Shown: positions 1 to 13,239, numbered from the stretch's first letter. The stretch: 64,000 bases of DNA from a bacterium (GCA_027483535.1 JAIXUN010000001.1:227432-291431); one strand, 5' to 3'. Numbers and translations: made by a program. The notes: generated from the letters alone by a model not told the origin.

Positions 1-349
1 AGGAAGTGTCCACCCAGTTGTCGGACGAGTCGATTCGGAAGCCGTTTGCGAAGTCCACGTCTGCGTTGCGCACCGAGTACTCATCTCGCGAAACTTGGAT
101 GGAAAATCGGAAAGGCAATCCTCGCCAGCCTTCTTTGTCGGTGGCGACTCCCTCTCCGGAGATGCGAACGTCTCGTCCCGACCCGGTCTCTCGAACGGAC
201 GTGTAGAAAACATACTCCCACTTCGTTTTCTTCTTGATGAGCTGACGAACCGCGTGCTCACCTTGATCGCTCACTTGCGAGGCGCTGCCCACGGCGGCTA
301 AACCTGCAAGCGCCAGAGTCACTCCGATAAATCGATGGACTATTTTCAT
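1..349 (-). CDS. Secreted protein of unknown function, 3'-truncated by window edge
   Basis: The open frame starts at ATG 347-349 and runs off the left edge, giving about 116 N-terminal residues. The first 24 residues look like a signal peptide: basic MKIVHR, then a hydrophobic Leu/Ala/Gly core ending near GSAS. The remainder is soluble and mixed-charge, with a WEYVFYTSVRETGSGRD stretch. No family is recognised. The gene lies 42 bp downstream of the next minus-strand gene and may be co-transcribed with it. I infer export to the periplasm or outside. The missing C-terminus prevents a functional call. Confidence 0.7.
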   Translation of the reverse strand, partial: MKIVHRFIGVTLALAGLAAVGSASQVSDQGEHAVRQLIKKKTKWEYVFYTSVRETGSGRDVRISGEGVATDKEGWRGLPFRFSIQVSRDEYSVRNADVDFANGFRIDSSDNWVDTS

Positions 350-391
350 TGGTGAGATTCTAGACGGATGAGGAGGGGCTCCGGTGTCGAA

Positions 392-1012
392 TCAGAGGGT
401 GACTTTGGCTTCCTTCTTCGCTGCGATTTTGCCCGCGGCCTTATCCACAAGCGGAATGCCTTGCTGAATCAGAGTCTCGAGTTCGTCCCAGGTTTGACCA
501 GGCGTGTAGTCGGCGAAGACGAGGGAGAGCTTGCCGAGGCCAATGTTGAGCACCGTTGCTTTGGGCCCGAAGTCGTCGAATGGGGCGTGGTGAATGGAGA
601 ACTCGGCGAGTTTGCGATCCCCCATCGCCACGTATCCACCATCCACCCCAAAGGGTGCGAGCGAGAAGGTGTCGAGTTCGTTCTTTGCCGCCAGCGGGTC
701 GGTGACCGGTGGACGGCGCTTCTCGAAATAAGACTTCAGACCGGCTTGAAGCGTCCCTTTGAACCCGGGGTGAGCAAAGGAGAACTCGGCAATTCCCAAA
801 ACGTACTCGGGCGAATCTTTCGCCTCCAAGGTCCAACGAACTCCATGCTCCATGCCATGAATTCGAAACTTGCCATCAGTTAGGGCTTCGTATCGCCAGC
901 CCATGGAAGAGCAATACTGCTCCCTTTTCGAAGGCTTTCCCTTTTGAATAACCAGGTAAACGATCGCCCCCAAAACGGCAAGCGCGGCGATAACTCCGAT
1001 AGCAACGTACAT
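392..1012 (-). CDS. Membrane-anchored protein of unknown function
   Basis: This 206-residue protein has one N-terminal transmembrane segment (about residues 2-24) followed by KGKPSKR, suggesting a cytoplasmic C-terminal domain by the positive-inside rule. The soluble part contains no motif I recognise. It is rich in aromatic and charged residues, and ends in an Ala/Lys-rich segment. A GAGAGAGG Shine-Dalgarno-like run sits directly before the ATG at 1012. The ABC ATPase gene lies 110 bp upstream on the same strand. Nothing in the sequence shows that the two work together. Family unknown. Confidence 0.7.
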   Translation of the reverse strand: MYVAIGVIAALAVLGAIVYLVIQKGKPSKREQYCSSMGWRYEALTDGKFRIHGMEHGVRWTLEAKDSPEYVLGIAEFSFAHPGFKGTLQAGLKSYFEKRRPPVTDPLAAKNELDTFSLAPFGVDGGYVAMGDRKLAEFSIHHAPFDDFGPKATVLNIGLGKLSLVFADYTPGQTWDELETLIQQGIPLVDKAAGKIAAKKEAKVTL

Positions 1013-1122
1013 CCTCTCTCTCTCCCGGCCGAAGGCGCAAAACGGCTCCTTCTTGATAGGTTAGATGCATTAGAGGTTCTAAAGGATCACCGAAGTGAAA
1101 CTTTCTTTACGAAGTACCGACT

Positions 1123-2103
1123 TCATTTTGCGTTTTCGGCAAAGAGGCGCCGAATGACTTCTTCAACGGACACTTCCTCGACTGAGACGTCATGGACGGG
1201 AAGCTTTTGGAGGAGTCCAGCCATCACCTGTGGCGTCCGGTCTTTCTCCACCTGAATTCGAACCGATGTCCCTTCGAAAGCTTCGATCTCGCCGAATCCC
1301 TCCGCGTCGGCCCGTTCGACCTCGCGGCTAAAGGTGAGAACAATCGTCCGAGAGTCGGAAAACTTCCTGGAGAGCGCCTCGAGCGTCCCATCGTAAACCA
1401 CGGTGCCCTTGTCGATCACTATGGTTCGCTTGCACAACTCCTGGACGTCTTGCATGTAGTGGCTGGTGAGCAAGATCGTGCAGTTGTCCTGAGCATGCGC
1501 CTCGCGCAGAAACTCGCGAATTCGCTGTTGGCTGATGACGTCGAGTCCCAACGTTGGCTCATCGAGGAAGACAATCTGAGGTCGGTAAAGCAGAGCCGCG
1601 ACCAATTCGCACTTCATCCGCTCGCCCAGCGAGAGTCGGCGCACTTGAGTGTGGACCTTGTCTTTCAGGTCGAGGGCTTCGATGAGATACTCGACCCGTT
1701 TCTTGAACTCAGCTTCGGGGACCTCGTACAGCTCCCGAAAGACGACAAAGCTGTCCCAAGCAGGCAAGTCCCACCAGAGTTGCTGCTTGTTTCCCATGAC
1801 CAGTGAGAGTTGGCGCAGGAGTTCGGGCTTCCTTTCGGTTGGCGTGTACCCAAGCACTTTGCACCACCCACCCGTGGGATGCAGGATGCCGCTCAGCATT
1901 TTTAGCGTGGTCGTTTTTCCGGCTCCGTTTGGCCCCAAAAATCCAATGACCTCGCCCGGCTCGATCTTTAGGTCAATCCCTTTAACGGCCTGCACCTCTT
2001 TCTTATCTGGCTTGAGCAGCGCTTTCACCGCTCCGCCAAACCCAGGTTGCTTCTGGGTGGTGAAGTAGCTCTTTGTGAGACCTTGCGATTCGACGGCGTA
2101 CAC
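1123..2103 (-). CDS. ABC-2 type transporter ATP-binding protein
   Basis: This 326-residue ATPase has a Walker A GPNGAGKTT at residues 57-65, a signature LSLGE at 157-161, a Walker B IVFLDEP at 177-183 and an H-loop His at 215. The signature has L-S-L-G-E rather than LSGGQ, as in the drug/polysaccharide-export ATPases grouped as COG4586. The start is GTG at 2103. The C-terminal 80 residues form the extra domain common in this group. ABC-2 permeases normally lie next to such a gene, but none is present on either side here. It therefore probably pairs with permeases encoded elsewhere. Substrate unknown. Confidence 0.88.
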   Translation of the reverse strand: MYAVESQGLTKSYFTTQKQPGFGGAVKALLKPDKKEVQAVKGIDLKIEPGEVIGFLGPNGAGKTTTLKMLSGILHPTGGWCKVLGYTPTERKPELLRQLSLVMGNKQQLWWDLPAWDSFVVFRELYEVPEAEFKKRVEYLIEALDLKDKVHTQVRRLSLGERMKCELVAALLYRPQIVFLDEPTLGLDVISQQRIREFLREAHAQDNCTILLTSHYMQDVQELCKRTIVIDKGTVVYDGTLEALSRKFSDSRTIVLTFSREVERADAEGFGEIEAFEGTSVRIQVEKDRTPQVMAGLLQKLPVHDVSVEEVSVEEVIRRLFAENAK

Positions 2104-2158
2104 GAATCTCTATCTTAGTCCGTAATCCGCACTGTTTGTGGTTCGCTAAATGGGCTGA

Positions 2159-5998
<3,840 letters not shown>

Positions 5999-6026
5999 CG
6001 ACCCTCTCATTGGAATCTGTGAACAG

Positions 6027-6063
6027 AACGCTCTCTTGGGAATCTCTAAGAGAGCGTTTCTTG
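6027..6063 (+). terminator. Intrinsic terminator after the beta-galactosidase gene
   Basis: A perfect 11-bp inverted repeat (AACGCTCTCTT at 6027-6037, AAGAGAGCGTT at 6048-6058) with a 10-nt loop is followed by TTTC. It lies 29 bp after the stop codon and before the acyl-CoA ligase gene. Confidence 0.8.
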
Positions 6064-6101
6064 CATGAAAAGGGGCAAGCATCGCACAATGAGCAGACCA
6101 C

Positions 6102-7793
6102 ATGGAAGCAAAGTCGCTTGCTCACGCCCTTACCCTGACCGCCGGAAAGTTCGGGGATCGACCTGCCCTGATGCTTCCGATCAAGGAGGGTTTCCAAACT
6201 GTCACCTATGCGGAGTTTCTGAAGAAGGTGCAGGGCTATTCCCAAGCACTTCAATCGCTCGGGGTGGCGAAAGGCGATAAGGTTGTTATCCAGTCTGAGA
6301 ACTGCGGCGAGTGGATGTACTTCGACTACGCTTGCTCTTCACTCGGTGCGATCGTGGTGGCGATCTACCCCACGCTTCCCGCCGATCAGACGCAGTACAT
6401 AGTCACCGACTGCGGCGCCAAACTCGCCTTTGCAGGTTCAAAGGACCACCTTGCAAAGATGACGCCGCTGGAATCGGTGAAGGTACTGCCGCTCACGGGC
6501 GAAGGATCACTGGATGCGATGGCGTCTGAATCGTCGATCGACGACGCCGATTGGAATGCTCGACTGGAGCAAGTCCATCCAGAGGATATCTACACGTTCA
6601 TTTACACATCCGGTACCACCGGCCACCCGAAAGGCGCGATTCTCGATCATAGGGCATTCCTCACCGTAACGAAACACGCCGTTCCTTATCTGGACCTCTC
6701 CGAACAGGACCTATTCTTCAGCTTCCTTCCCTTCTCGCACGTATTCGAACGGGTGGTGATTCACCTGGTTGTCGGCACGGGAATTGGTTTTGCGATCAAT
6801 AACAACCTCGCCCGACTTGCGCCAGACATTCCCAAAGTTCGTCCGACGGCAATGACCGCAGTTCCCCGATTTCTGGAGTCCTTCCGGGAGCGGGTGCTTG
6901 ATAACGTTGCCAAGCAAAAGCCGATCCGGCAGAAGTTGTTCCATCTCGCGCTGGCTCAAGGCGTCGCCAAGGCTCAGGGCAGGCCCGCCCCGCTCTATCC
7001 GGTTCTAGACAAATTGGTCGGGGCGAAGATTCGCGAGCGGCTCGGGGGCCGGTTCCGGTTCTTCGTGGCGGGCGGCGCGGCCCTGCCGAAGCATGTTGCC
7101 GAGTTCTATCTTGGGCTTGGGATCAACGTTTTGCAAGGTTACGGACTCACCGAAACCTCCGGTGGATCGTGCGTGAACCACCCCACTCGCAATCGTTACG
7201 AGACGGTTGGCGAACCGATTGGAGTTGAGATGAAGATCGCCGAGGATGGCGAAATTCTGTTCCGGGGTCCCACGGTGATGAGGGGTTACTACAACCTTCC
7301 CGAGGAGACCGCTCAGGCGATTGATGCCGATGGTTGGTTCCACACCGGTGACATCGGCGAGATGGACGGCAAGCAGCTCCGGATCACCGATCGGAAGAAA
7401 GACCTGATTGTCCTTGGTAACGGAAAGAACGTGGCTCCGCAACCGCTTGAGAACAAGATCAAAGAATCCAAGTTCATCAACGAGGCGGTTGTTCTCGGTG
7501 ACGGAATGGATCACTGCATCGCGCTGATCGTTCCTAATGCAGACGCGGTTCGAGCGGAGTTGAGCCTCCCCGAGCACCAGTCTTTGCAGGGCAATGAAGA
7601 CGCTCGCAAACTCATCAAGCGCGAAATCGATGCGGCGAACAAGACCTTCGCTCACTTTGAGATGATCAAGAAGTTCGCGGTGATCGACGCGGTGTTCAGC
7701 ATTGAAACGGGCGAACTCACGCCGACGCTGAAGGTCAAGCGGAAAGTGATCAAAGAGCGATACGCTCGCGAGATCGAAGAACTCCGGGGCTGA
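6102..7793 (+). CDS. fadD: Long-chain fatty-acid-CoA ligase (AMP-forming)
   Basis: This 563-residue ANL-superfamily enzyme activates fatty acids to acyl-CoA through an acyl-AMP intermediate. The P-loop-like motif YTSGTTGHPKG is at residues 168-178. LQGYGLTETSGG, GWFHTGDIGEM and the hinge motif DRKKDLIVLGNGKNV follow in the expected order. The similarity is closest to the FAA1-type (COG1022) long-chain ligases, which have a substrate-binding region rich in F and L before residue 250. ATG 6102 is preceded by a weak GAGCAG. It stands alone between two terminator-like hairpins and converges with the VWA lipoprotein gene. The exact chain-length preference cannot be read from sequence. Confidence 0.93.
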   Translation: MEAKSLAHALTLTAGKFGDRPALMLPIKEGFQTVTYAEFLKKVQGYSQALQSLGVAKGDKVVIQSENCGEWMYFDYACSSLGAIVVAIYPTLPADQTQYIVTDCGAKLAFAGSKDHLAKMTPLESVKVLPLTGEGSLDAMASESSIDDADWNARLEQVHPEDIYTFIYTSGTTGHPKGAILDHRAFLTVTKHAVPYLDLSEQDLFFSFLPFSHVFERVVIHLVVGTGIGFAINNNLARLAPDIPKVRPTAMTAVPRFLESFRERVLDNVAKQKPIRQKLFHLALAQGVAKAQGRPAPLYPVLDKLVGAKIRERLGGRFRFFVAGGAALPKHVAEFYLGLGINVLQGYGLTETSGGSCVNHPTRNRYETVGEPIGVEMKIAEDGEILFRGPTVMRGYYNLPEETAQAIDADGWFHTGDIGEMDGKQLRITDRKKDLIVLGNGKNVAPQPLENKIKESKFINEAVVLGDGMDHCIALIVPNADAVRAELSLPEHQSLQGNEDARKLIKREIDAANKTFAHFEMIKKFAVIDAVFSIETGELTPTLKVKRKVIKERYAREIEELRG

Positions 7794-7803
7794 AACGTCT
7801 CGA

Positions 7804-7833
7804 CCCCGGCGCAATCGCAAGCGATGGCCGGGG
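7804..7833. terminator. Hairpin between convergent genes
   Basis: CCCCGGC at 7804-7810 pairs with GCCGGGG at 7827-7833, and an inner ATCGC-AA-GCGAT extends the helix. No clear U-tract follows on either strand. It could be a factor-dependent or processing hairpin in the 76-bp gap between two converging genes. Confidence 0.5.
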
Positions 7834-7869
7834 CGAGTGTTGAGGTTGAACTAGGTGAATAAAGGGTGT

Positions 7870-9216
7870 TTAGTACTTGCCGACGAACACCTGATCCGCC
7901 ACCGCTGAGCCACTTTCAACCACCGACAATCGAATGTTGCGGTTAACGGTAGGCAGGGCCGGGTGAGACCTGAATTTGATGGTGTATCCGGCGAGGATGG
8001 TGTCTTTGATCGGGAGTTTTTCCAGATCGACATAGCCGTCCCACGGCAACTTCAGATCCAGTCCACCCGTTGCCTTGGCAAGGATCGAGATGTCGCGGTC
8101 AGTCGCACGACCCGTGGCCCGGATCGGCTTCCCATCGTTCCCCTTTCGCCCCATCGACCTCGTTCCATCGTAGGTGACGGTATGGACGATGTAGCTGTTC
8201 GACATTTCCGAACGGATGGAGTCCATGGAGCGCGTGGTGATCCAGTTGTCTTCGTGAATCGGCGCATCGGTGATGACCAAGATGACTCGTTGGGCACCGG
8301 GGCGCCAGGCGAAGTCTGTCATCGCCTTCTTGATCGCATCGAGCGGGTTCTCGGCCCAGTCGTCTCCGCCGTAGGCTGAAAGGGTCGATGCCCAATCTCG
8401 GAAAGCGGTTGCATTGGTCAGTTCCACGGAGTCGCGCACATCGTCCCCAAAGGCAACGCCGCCCATCTTAATGTCTTGTCCGGAAGCGGCAAGAGATTGA
8501 GAAAAGGCGAGCACACTTTCTCGAACACCGTCGATCGTTCCATTCATGCTGCCCGTGGTGTCAACGATGAAGGCAACATCGGTGAGACCGCTACTGTTGG
8601 TTTGGGTGACGGACTCCAATTTTTTGGCGATCTCGTCTTCAAAGACCTTAAAGTTCGAGAGTCCGAGCCCAATGACAGGCGTGCCGTCGGTGCGATTGAT
8701 CAGAGCGTTCAGCGTGATTTTGATGATGCCGGGTTCGGCGGGATCGGTCGAGATCGTGCCGTTTTGGATGTACCGACCCTCAGCGATCGGAACCGGGACA
8801 TCGTTCATGTCCACCTTTGTCTTAGACTTTGAACCCGCCGCAATTCGCATGGTGGACTCGCCGGATGCGAGAAGGGCACCCGTTGAATCGTAGGCTCTTG
8901 CTTGAAGAATCACGTCTCCGGCGGGCAACCCGCTGAGCGTCGCTTTGGTTGCGGGTCGAGCCAGCGTTGCGGTTTTCGTTGTCGTCCTCGACGCATCCAT
9001 CGCCATGATCTCGATGCGCGTTGCGTTGTCCGGGATCGATCTGCCCGACGGCCATCCGATAGTGACGTCCATCTCACCCGTAGATCGAACGGCGCTGGAA
9101 ACGCCCGGATCGATGCCGGCAATGCCACCGCCGCCGCATCCGACCAACACCTGACTAAGAGCCGCGACCATTAGGCCTGAAACGACGAGATTCTTCTTGT
9201 TGAAAGTAATGTTCAT
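7870..9216 (-). CDS. VWA-domain lipoprotein
   Basis: I choose ATG 9216 (448 residues) because GAGGAG sits 6 bp before it and the protein then starts with a clean lipoprotein signal. The lipobox is LVGC, followed by five Gly/Ile residues. A longer frame extends to 9273 but adds a non-signal-like leader. A region of Ig- or Ser/Thr-rich character precedes the von Willebrand A domain, whose MIDAS begins VDTTGSMNGT (DxTxS form) and continues with GGVAFGDDV. The VWA fold usually binds a divalent ion and a protein partner. The protein is probably anchored to the inner or outer membrane facing the periplasm or surface. Partner unknown. Confidence 0.87.
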   Translation of the reverse strand: MNITFNKKNLVVSGLMVAALSQVLVGCGGGGIAGIDPGVSSAVRSTGEMDVTIGWPSGRSIPDNATRIEIMAMDASRTTTKTATLARPATKATLSGLPAGDVILQARAYDSTGALLASGESTMRIAAGSKSKTKVDMNDVPVPIAEGRYIQNGTISTDPAEPGIIKITLNALINRTDGTPVIGLGLSNFKVFEDEIAKKLESVTQTNSSGLTDVAFIVDTTGSMNGTIDGVRESVLAFSQSLAASGQDIKMGGVAFGDDVRDSVELTNATAFRDWASTLSAYGGDDWAENPLDAIKKAMTDFAWRPGAQRVILVITDAPIHEDNWITTRSMDSIRSEMSNSYIVHTVTYDGTRSMGRKGNDGKPIRATGRATDRDISILAKATGGLDLKLPWDGYVDLEKLPIKDTILAGYTIKFRSHPALPTVNRNIRLSVVESGSAVADQVFVGKY

Positions 9217-9447
9217 TCTCCACTCCTCACCGCCCGGTCTTGCGTTTTTCCCCATGCTCAACCGGGTGTTCATCGATGGAACGGCCGATGAGCGAACCCG
9301 TTATTGGCACAGCCCTGCAAATGCGTCGGAAGACCTAAGTTGAACCTAGACAGGGTCTAAAACCGTGGTTCGTAAGACCTACGGAAAGGGCTTCAAAAGA
9401 GTGGATAGAGTCTGTAGACCGCCCGCAAAAGTGCCGATACATTTCTT

Positions 9448-9461
9448 GGTTCACTTGAACC
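9448..9461. promoter_or_regulatory. Perfect palindrome GGTTCA-CT-TGAACC upstream of the GGDEF/EAL gene
   Basis: The 6-2-6 inverted repeat is centred 41 bp before ATG 9495. TGAACC also appears at 9341. It could be an operator for the dual-domain cyclase/phosphodiesterase gene. There is no direct evidence of binding. Confidence 0.35.
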
Positions 9462-9494
9462 TAACGATTCGCCAGACGTGGCGAAGGTATCGGA

Positions 9495-12338
9495 ATGCGC
9501 ATTCTTCAGAGAGTTCTGTTTATGGTTGTCCTCCTCGTGGTAGGACTCCTTGGCGGTCTCTTCTTGGCGCTCCGGTCTACGGTGAACAACTCCTTCGGAG
9601 ACCTTGAGCGAGAGCAAGCTCAACAACAAATCCTTCGAGTCTCTGCGACGATGAAACGGATTGCAGAGGATCTGCACCAGTCCTCGGTCGACTGGTCCGA
9701 ATGGGATGACTCCTATCGGTTCATGCAGACCCGTTCGCCAAGATTCATTGAATCCAATCTTGGAGGTTCTGCACTCAAGAACATGGGGCTGGACGCCATT
9801 CTGTTTGTGGATCGATCTGGTCGTCTTTGGCACTCCACGAAGATCAAGCGATACACCCGAATAAAAGCCCCTTCCGCACCATCGCTTGTCCGCACCCTCC
9901 GATTTTCAACCTGGCAGAAGGACGCCAAGCGATTCAAGAAGGGATTCAACGGGTTTGTCATCCACCAATCGGTGCCGATGCTGGTCTCGGTTCGACCCAT
10001 CGTTAACACGAACAAAACCGCCCCGTTCAAGGGCTGGATCGTGTTTGCTTCCTATCTTGGAGAGGACTACCGAAAGCGGATTATCGATACGGCGGCTCTA
10101 AAGGAAATCTCCATTCAGCCGATCGCCGCGAAAGAGTGGGGCTCGCTAGAGAGCAAGCTTCGCCGAGACACCGAACCCTTGATGGGGCAAAAAACCAGGA
10201 TCGATAAGTTCTTCCGGTACCGCGTCGACAACAAAGGCGTCGTTGCCACGGCGGTGTTTCCTGACCTCGCCGAAAAGCCCGCGATGCTCGTTCAGGTGAA
10301 GTATGCCCGTGAGCTAAAGGAGCGTGGCGAGGAGATTCTTGGATTCCTCATGCGGTCGGTGGCGCTGGTTGCGATTGCGTTCGCACTTGCCTTCTTCGGC
10401 ATGATGAAGACGGTTGTCTTGGCTCGACTCTATCGACTCACCGACCAGGTGGAACGCATCTCGCCCGACCGCGAGACGACCATCGAAATGCCGGGCAAAG
10501 ACGAGTTCGCGATCCTGGGTCGGAAAACCAACGAGCTTCTGTCCAGCCTTTTCCAGAGCCAGGCAGAGCTTTCCGCAAGTCAGGACGAGTTGCAGCAGCA
10601 CGCTGGCGATCTCGAGAAGCTCGTCGATGAGCGAACCCAAGCGTTGTCATCGATGAACGCGATCCTTGAAGTCGCGGTAGAAGGCATCGGAAAGTTCGAT
10701 CGTAACTTCACTTTGGTCGAGGCGAACCTTTCGTTCGGCGACGTCCTTCGGTGCGAAATCGACGACCTCCTCGGAAAGTCCCTCTTCGAAATCGTGATGC
10801 CGGAGGACGAGGAAAAGATCGCCAACATCTTGGAGCGGCTCCCCACGGAACCAAAGCTGAGCATCGAAACGCAACGTACCTTTGAGGATCACGACACGAT
10901 CCACCAGGAGCTCTCGTTCGTTCCGATTTACAACACGGCAGAAGAATTCGACGGGTTCTACTGCTTCATGAAGGACATTACGAGCCGGAAGGACCTGGAA
11001 GAGCGCATCTTCTATCAGGCTTATCACGACAACCTTACCGGGCTGCCCAACCGACTCCTCTTCAACGAAAAGATTGAAGAGACCATGGCGACGTTCAAGA
11101 AGTCGCATCCGGGTCGGCACGTGGCGGTGATGTTCATCGACCTGGACAACTTCAAGTATGTGAACGATTCGCTTGGGCACACCGCCGGAGACGAACTACT
11201 CTGCGTAGTTGCCCGGCGACTCACCATGTCGGTGAGACCTGGGGACGTCGTTGCTCGAATGGGTGGCGACGAGTTCACGGTTCTTCTTCCCGGCGTACGC
11301 GATGAATCGGAAATGCGGTTGATTGCCGAACGAACGGTTCGAGCGATGCGCTCGCCTGTCCGATTGGAGAATCGCGATCTGTTCGTTACTTTCTCAGTCG
11401 GCGTTGCCATTTCCGACGAGCAAACCACGAGCGCGGTTCAGCTCCTTCGCAATGCAGACACGGCCATGTACGAGGCCAAGGCGCGGGGTAAAGCTTCCTA
11501 CATCCTGTACGAACCGTCCATGAATCTAGCCGCCATGGAGCGGTTGGAGCTGGAGACAGGTCTGCGGATCGCACTCAGCGAGGGTCACCTTCGAGCCTAC
11601 TATCAGCCTATCGTCGACCTCAAAACGGGTCAGGTATCTGGTGCGGAAGCACTTATTCGCTGGGAAGACCCCGTGAAGGGACTCATCAATCCTTCTCGAT
11701 TTATCGCGATCGCGGAAGAAACCGGACTTGTCACCGACATCGGCGAATGGATCCTGAGGCAGTCGTGCGAAAACCTTTTGGAGTGGCGCGAAGCCATGGG
11801 CAAAGGTTGGAATTTCACGGTCAGCGTCAACGTCTCGACCAAACACATTCAACGAGCGGATTCGGTCGATCGCATTTACCGCATCGTTCGCGAAATCGGA
11901 GTCGATCCTAGCTGGGTGAAGATTGAAGTCACCGAGTCGGCGATGATGGACCAAGTGGAGCAGACGATTGCGAAGCTAGAGAAGTTGAAAGAGCTCGGAT
12001 TCCACCTCGCGCTGGACGACTTTGGAACGGGCTACTCTTCGCTGTCCTACCTTTCGAAGCTTCCGGTAGACACCGTTAAAATCGATCGATCGTTTGTCGA
12101 CGTTCTGGGCGTAGAGAAGAGCCCCACCGCGATCACAAAGGCGATCATGACCCTGTGCGCAGAGATGTCCAAGGTGGTCACGGCCGAGGGGATCGAAACG
12201 CAGGCGCAGCTCGATATGCTGCGCGAACTTGGCTGCCACCTTGGACAAGGGTATTACTTTGCCCGACCGCTTCCGGAAGTCGAATTCCGACAGCGACTTT
12301 TTTCGAACAGCTTAGGCGAAGACCTCGCTGCCGCCTAG
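9495..12338 (+). CDS. Membrane CHASE4-HAMP-PAS-GGDEF-EAL c-di-GMP signalling protein
   Basis: This 947-residue receptor is built from TM1 (about 7-27), a periplasmic CHASE4-type sensor (WSEWDDSYRF), TM2 (about 282-302), HAMP, a short coiled coil, a PAS domain (about 390-500), a GGDEF domain and an EAL domain. The cyclase signature GGDEF is intact at 590-594 in ARMGGDEFTVLLPG. The phosphodiesterase signature EAL is at 718-720, and DDFGTGYSSLSYL is also kept. Both activities are therefore possible, and which one dominates cannot be told from sequence. It should tune c-di-GMP in response to a periplasmic cue. A palindrome lies upstream. Confidence 0.94.
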   Translation: MRILQRVLFMVVLLVVGLLGGLFLALRSTVNNSFGDLEREQAQQQILRVSATMKRIAEDLHQSSVDWSEWDDSYRFMQTRSPRFIESNLGGSALKNMGLDAILFVDRSGRLWHSTKIKRYTRIKAPSAPSLVRTLRFSTWQKDAKRFKKGFNGFVIHQSVPMLVSVRPIVNTNKTAPFKGWIVFASYLGEDYRKRIIDTAALKEISIQPIAAKEWGSLESKLRRDTEPLMGQKTRIDKFFRYRVDNKGVVATAVFPDLAEKPAMLVQVKYARELKERGEEILGFLMRSVALVAIAFALAFFGMMKTVVLARLYRLTDQVERISPDRETTIEMPGKDEFAILGRKTNELLSSLFQSQAELSASQDELQQHAGDLEKLVDERTQALSSMNAILEVAVEGIGKFDRNFTLVEANLSFGDVLRCEIDDLLGKSLFEIVMPEDEEKIANILERLPTEPKLSIETQRTFEDHDTIHQELSFVPIYNTAEEFDGFYCFMKDITSRKDLEERIFYQAYHDNLTGLPNRLLFNEKIEETMATFKKSHPGRHVAVMFIDLDNFKYVNDSLGHTAGDELLCVVARRLTMSVRPGDVVARMGGDEFTVLLPGVRDESEMRLIAERTVRAMRSPVRLENRDLFVTFSVGVAISDEQTTSAVQLLRNADTAMYEAKARGKASYILYEPSMNLAAMERLELETGLRIALSEGHLRAYYQPIVDLKTGQVSGAEALIRWEDPVKGLINPSRFIAIAEETGLVTDIGEWILRQSCENLLEWREAMGKGWNFTVSVNVSTKHIQRADSVDRIYRIVREIGVDPSWVKIEVTESAMMDQVEQTIAKLEKLKELGFHLALDDFGTGYSSLSYLSKLPVDTVKIDRSFVDVLGVEKSPTAITKAIMTLCAEMSKVVTAEGIETQAQLDMLRELGCHLGQGYYFARPLPEVEFRQRLFSNSLGEDLAAA

Positions 12339-12374
12339 CGATTCCTGCAACCGAATCTAGACCGTTCGGGTACC

Positions 12375-13130
12375 TTGAATCGGGTTCGATATCACCCGCG
12401 AGGATTCACACTGCTCGACTACATTCTGCATATTGATAAGCATCTCGAAGACGCCACACGGCAGTACGGGACGCAGATCTACTGGATCCTCACGGCCGTC
12501 ATCTTTGCGGAAACGGGCTTCGTTATCTTTCCGTTCCTCCCGGGTGACTCCCTCCTCTTCGCCATTGGCTATATCGCCTCCGAAGAGACCAAGTACAACA
12601 TCAGTTTCCTGGTGATGTTCGTCCTGCTCACCTCGGCGGCGATCCTGGGCAACGTGGTGAATTACTTCATTGGGAAGGCGATCGGCGAACGGGCTTTCAA
12701 CAACCCCAAGTCCAAAATCTTCACCCAGTCCAACCTCAAGAAAACCCACGAGTTCTTCGAGCGGTATGGTGGCAAAGCCATTATCATCACCCGATTCGTA
12801 CCCGTGATTCGGGCGTTCGCTCCGTTCGTGGCAGGCATGGGCGCCATGACCTTCGGTCGATTCATGCTTTTCAACGTCATTGGCGGAGTCCTCTGGGTCG
12901 GAATCTGCATGGGTGCGGGTGCATTCTTTGGATCGATCCCGGCGGTGAAAGAGCGATTCGATCTCGCCATCCTGGGTCTCGTCGCGATCTCGATCGCACC
13001 GATTGCTTTTGAGTGGATCGCGCACAAAAAGCGTGCGAAGAAGGCCGCGGCAGAAAAGGCGGCCGCAGAGTCTGCGAATCCGGGTAGCCCCGAGTCTAAC
13101 TATCCGCGAGAAGAGAAGCCGCAAGGATAA
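12375..13130 (+). CDS. DedA-family (VTT domain) membrane protein
   Basis: The protein is 251 residues if translation begins at TTG 12375. A later CTG or TTG start is possible, because no good Shine-Dalgarno marks this one. Family motifs are plain: ETGFVIFPFLPGDSLLF near residue 56 and RFVPVIRAFAPFVAGMG near residue 140, with four to five hydrophobic segments. DedA proteins are inner-membrane lipid scramblase or undecaprenyl-phosphate flippase-related proteins needed for envelope homeostasis. The C-terminus is a charged Lys/Ala/Glu tail. It is followed 34 bp later by a tRNA gene on the other strand. Family call is firm; exact substrate is not. Confidence 0.88.
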   Translation: MNRVRYHPRGFTLLDYILHIDKHLEDATRQYGTQIYWILTAVIFAETGFVIFPFLPGDSLLFAIGYIASEETKYNISFLVMFVLLTSAAILGNVVNYFIGKAIGERAFNNPKSKIFTQSNLKKTHEFFERYGGKAIIITRFVPVIRAFAPFVAGMGAMTFGRFMLFNVIGGVLWVGICMGAGAFFGSIPAVKERFDLAILGLVAISIAPIAFEWIAHKKRAKKAAAEKAAAESANPGSPESNYPREEKPQG

Positions 13131-13164
13131 CAGCCCAAAGGTTAGAAGCCGCGAAGCGAGAAGC

Positions 13165-13239
13165 TGGAGCGGGCGACGAGATTCGAACTCGCGACTTTCT
13201 GCTTGGGAAGCAGACACTCTACCGCTGAGTTACGCCCGC
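13165..13239 (-). tRNA. tRNA-Gly (anticodon CCC)
   Basis: A full cloverleaf is readable on the minus strand: acceptor GCGGGCG/CGCCCGC, anticodon stem TCTGC/GCAGA with loop TTCCCAA, TpsiC arm with TTCGAAT, and an encoded CCA end. The anticodon is CCC, so it reads GGG glycine codons. A second Gly tRNA lies 105 bp upstream. Confidence 0.95.

Noticed and set aside
12357-13217. 286-codon open frame on the minus strand
   Set aside because: Covers the DedA gene in antisense and has an Arg/Glu-rich composition with no motif.
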